A DNA stretch of 8,768 bases from Spirosoma fluviale (GTDB lineage Bacteria; Bacteroidota; Bacteroidia; Cytophagales; Spirosomataceae). Made by a program: the position numbers and the translations under genes. The DNA lies in assembly GCA_945906915.1 (NCBI GenBank), contig CAMDSI010000078.1, positions 1 to 8,768 on the forward strand, read 5' to 3'. Of this stretch, positions 6,735-8,768 are shown piece by piece. The notes beneath the pieces are model-generated. The model was not told the DNA's origin. It saw only the letters and a program-made list of their open reading frames with translations, and searched no databases. Position 1 is the stretch's first letter, and every line of letters starts with the position of its first letter.

Positions 6735-8768
6735 AAAAAGGCCTAAGGGTAATTCTATTATTGCTGCTTTGTGGCCCAATCGCGCTTGCCCAACGCAAGG
6801 GTTATGTCGTTTTCTCCGGAAAAATTTTTGATGTTGAAAACAAAGCGCCCATCGAAGGAGCTTCCGTCTTTTTCTCGGGTTCATCTGAGGGTGGAACGAC
6901 GGATTCTCTAGGTGTATTTTCCGTAACAATTGCCGCTCGTAGCTACCAGGTAATCGCCAGGAGTTTAGGCTATAAATACAAGACCTTTCGATTAGATCTG
7001 ACTAAAAATGCGCAAGCAACCATCGAACTAGAGCGCTCGGAACAACTATTAGGTGAGGTGGTTATCACCGCCGAAAAAGCAGATGCGAACGTGAATCGGG
7101 CGATGATGGGTGTGGAAAAAATGTCTTCGAAGACCTTGAAAAAATTGCCGACACTAATGGGGGAGGCCGATGTCATTCGCAGTATTTTATTGCTTCCCGG
7201 CGTTTCTACGGTGGGTGAAGGAGCCTCCGGATTTAATGTGCGGGGTGGTAATGTGGACCAAAACCTAGTCCTACTGGACGGCGTTCCCTTATTCAATACC
7301 TCCCATTTATTTGGATTTTTTACGGGATTTAATGCTGATATGGTGCAAGACCTGAGCTTGTATAAAGGCGGAATTCCGTCGATGTACGGCGGTCGTGCCT
7401 CATCGGTTTTGGATGTTCGTGTGAAGGAAGGCGATTTTGATAAATGGTCTATGCAGGGTGGCGTGGGCCCTATTTCATCCCGAATTTTAGTGGATGGTCC
7501 TCTTGTGAAAGGAAAGACGTCGTTAATCGTAGGAGCTCGTGGATCGATTTCAGATTTTTATATGAAGTATTTCCCTAATCCGAGTTTAGCGAAGAGCAAG
7601 GCGGATTTTTATGATGTGAACTTTAAGTTGACGCATCGTTTTGGGAAGAATCAGCGGATTTCTTTCTCCGGATATGCGAGTAATGATGGATTTAAATTTG
7701 CACAGGATACGCTGTACTCTTGGAATACGAAGACCTTAAGTTTTAAGCATAATGCGCTATTGAAAGGTGATTTATCCCATAATTTCACGGCCTTCTATAG
7801 CGATTATACCTATGGTATTGAGGGCCAAAAACAGGGCTTGGAATTCCTTTGGAAACCATCCATCATTCAAACCTCCCTTAAAGAAGAATTAAGTAAGGAC
7901 CTCGGAAAATCGGGTCGCTTGGATTTTGGAGCAGAAGTTTCAGCCTTTAGTAATGATGCCGGCAGCTTTGTGCCTAATTCGAGTAGTTCTAAAATCGATA
8001 AATTCGCCATGTCTACGGAGTATACACGAGAAATGGCGGCCTATATGGGCCATAGTGTACCTATAGGAAAGAAATTTAATCTAGATTATGGTTTGCGTTA
8101 CGCCTATTACCAATTACTAGGTCCTGGTGATTTCTATCAGTATAAGTTAGGAACCCCCAGAGAAATAAATATGATAACCGATACCCTAAATGCAACTTCG
8201 AATGACGTGGTAGCTAGCTATGGTGGATTCGAACCGCGTTTGTCTTTCGCCATTAAACTTGATACCAGCTTCTCGATAAAGATTGGCTTTAATCGTATGC
8301 AACAATTCCGCCATCTATTGTCAAATACGATGGCCGTTTCGCCTTCTGATATTTGGAAAAATTCGAATCAACAAATTCCACCTCAAGTCGCAGATCAATA
8401 TTCCATCGGCTTCTTCAAAAATTTCACAAATGCGTCCAATGCGGTATTCGAAACGTCTGTTGAGATGTACTATAAGAACTTGAATAATGTAGTGGATTAT
8501 GTGGATGGGGCGCAATTATATTTAAATCCGACGGTTGAAACGCAATTATTAGTGGGCAAAGGAATGGCTTATGGGGCCGAATTATTTCTGAAAAAATCAC
8601 GAGGAAAACGACTGACTGGATGGATTTCCTATACCTATGCGCGTACTTTTAGGATGATTCAAGCGAACGAGAATCAGAAAGAAGCGAATTTTGGGATTCA
8701 ATTTCCGGCGAATTTTGACACACCACATACCTTTAAATTTGTGTTAAATAACCGGTGGACTAACCGCA
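6731..8768 (+). CDS. TonB-dependent outer-membrane receptor with CarbopepD-like N-terminal domain (3' end outside window)
   Basis: The frame is open from the ATG at 6731 to the last base, giving 679 complete codons with no stop. A signal peptide with hydrophobic core 7-19 probably ends at ALA|Q (residues 18-21). A carboxypeptidase-regulatory-like beta domain follows at about 25-103 (APIEGASVFF, then GTTDSLGVFSV). The plug domain covers about 107-235, with EVVITAEK at 109-116, LLLPGVSTVGEGASGFNVRGG at about 153-173, LLDGVPLFNTSHLFGFF at 181-197 and YKGGIPSMYGGRASSVLDVR at about 211-230. From about 236 on, alternating aromatic and polar strands fit the 22-strand beta-barrel. Relatives of this layout are usually around 780-800 residues, so roughly the last 100 residues are probably missing. 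There is no STN domain for FecR/sigma signalling, and the SusC/RagA plug-end signature is absent. It should import a ligand using TonB-ExbBD energy; the substrate is not readable. The ATGA overlap suggests co-expression with the upstream VCBS proteins. Confidence 0.93.
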   Translation, partial: MKKGLRVILLLLLCGPIALAQRKGYVVFSGKIFDVENKAPIEGASVFFSGSSEGGTTDSLGVFSVTIAARSYQVIARSLGYKYKTFRLDLTKNAQATIELERSEQLLGEVVITAEKADANVNRAMMGVEKMSSKTLKKLPTLMGEADVIRSILLLPGVSTVGEGASGFNVRGGNVDQNLVLLDGVPLFNTSHLFGFFTGFNADMVQDLSLYKGGIPSMYGGRASSVLDVRVKEGDFDKWSMQGGVGPISSRILVDGPLVKGKTSLIVGARGSISDFYMKYFPNPSLAKSKADFYDVNFKLTHRFGKNQRISFSGYASNDGFKFAQDTLYSWNTKTLSFKHNALLKGDLSHNFTAFYSDYTYGIEGQKQGLEFLWKPSIIQTSLKEELSKDLGKSGRLDFGAEVSAFSNDAGSFVPNSSSSKIDKFAMSTEYTREMAAYMGHSVPIGKKFNLDYGLRYAYYQLLGPGDFYQYKLGTPREINMITDTLNATSNDVVASYGGFEPRLSFAIKLDTSFSIKIGFNRMQQFRHLLSNTMAVSPSDIWKNSNQQIPPQVADQYSIGFFKNFTNASNAVFETSVEMYYKNLNNVVDYVDGAQLYLNPTVETQLLVGKGMAYGAELFLKKSRGKRLTGWISYTYARTFRMIQANENQKEANFGIQFPANFDTPHTFKFVLNNRWTNR

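Noticed and set aside
1951..6740. Internal promoters (TAnnTTTG-type) or terminators between genes
   Set aside because: The gaps are 4 and 1 bases and one overlap. No hairpin followed by a T-run was seen at the junctions, and A/T-rich matches inside coding sequence are not informative.
6900..6912. Bacteroidota O-glycosylation motifs D-S/T-hydrophobic, such as DSL in the receptor and the lipoprotein
   Set aside because: The three-residue motif occurs easily by chance in proteins of this size, and no local clustering was seen.
8283..8483. Plus-strand open frame of 66 codons
   Set aside because: It lies out of frame inside the TonB receptor barrel, which is continuous through this region with well-formed beta-strand sequence.

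Overview
The window reads as four protein genes on the + strand, packed end to end with almost no non-coding DNA. The genes are: the 3' part of a VCBS/FG-GAP plus ASPIC/UnbV protein (1-1959); a complete paralogue of it that is a predicted lipoprotein (1964-5257); a single-haem c-type cytochrome domain fused to a VCBS/FG-GAP region (5259-6734); and the 5' part of a TonB-dependent outer-membrane receptor with an N-terminal carboxypeptidase-regulatory-like domain (6731-8768, running off the window). The junctions are a 4-base gap, a 1-base gap and a 4-base ATGA overlap. This is the layout of one translationally coupled operon. Its promoter would lie upstream of the window and its terminator downstream; neither is visible here.

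The organism is very probably a member of the Bacteroidota, perhaps the Cytophagales. The evidence is the protein families (UnbV/VCBS lipoproteins, the CarbopepD-like domain on a TonB receptor), the lack of Shine-Dalgarno sequences with A/T-rich leaders instead, and the moderate-to-low G+C with heavy use of TTA, ATT and AAA codons. The genus is not determinable by eye.

Region by region: 1-1959 and 3287-5257 are diverged copies of the same roughly 650-residue architecture. Each has an FG-GAP loop, an ASPIC/UnbV domain and seven further Ca-loop-like repeats, of which the sixth after UnbV is degenerate in both copies. The second gene also shows the N-terminal third missing from the first: a lipoprotein signal and six more loops. 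The third gene keeps the repeat theme but exchanges UnbV for a CxxCH haem site just after the signal sequence. The fourth gene is a TonB-dependent receptor of a non-SusC type, and no SusD-like gene is seen.

The inferred joint role is a cell-envelope module. Two or three large propeller-like proteins, probably lipid-anchored, and a monohaem protein would be made together with an outer-membrane transporter. They may capture, and possibly oxidise or reduce, a ligand that the receptor imports. The substrate cannot be read from the sequence. The families are known; the particular combination is the most interesting feature of the window.
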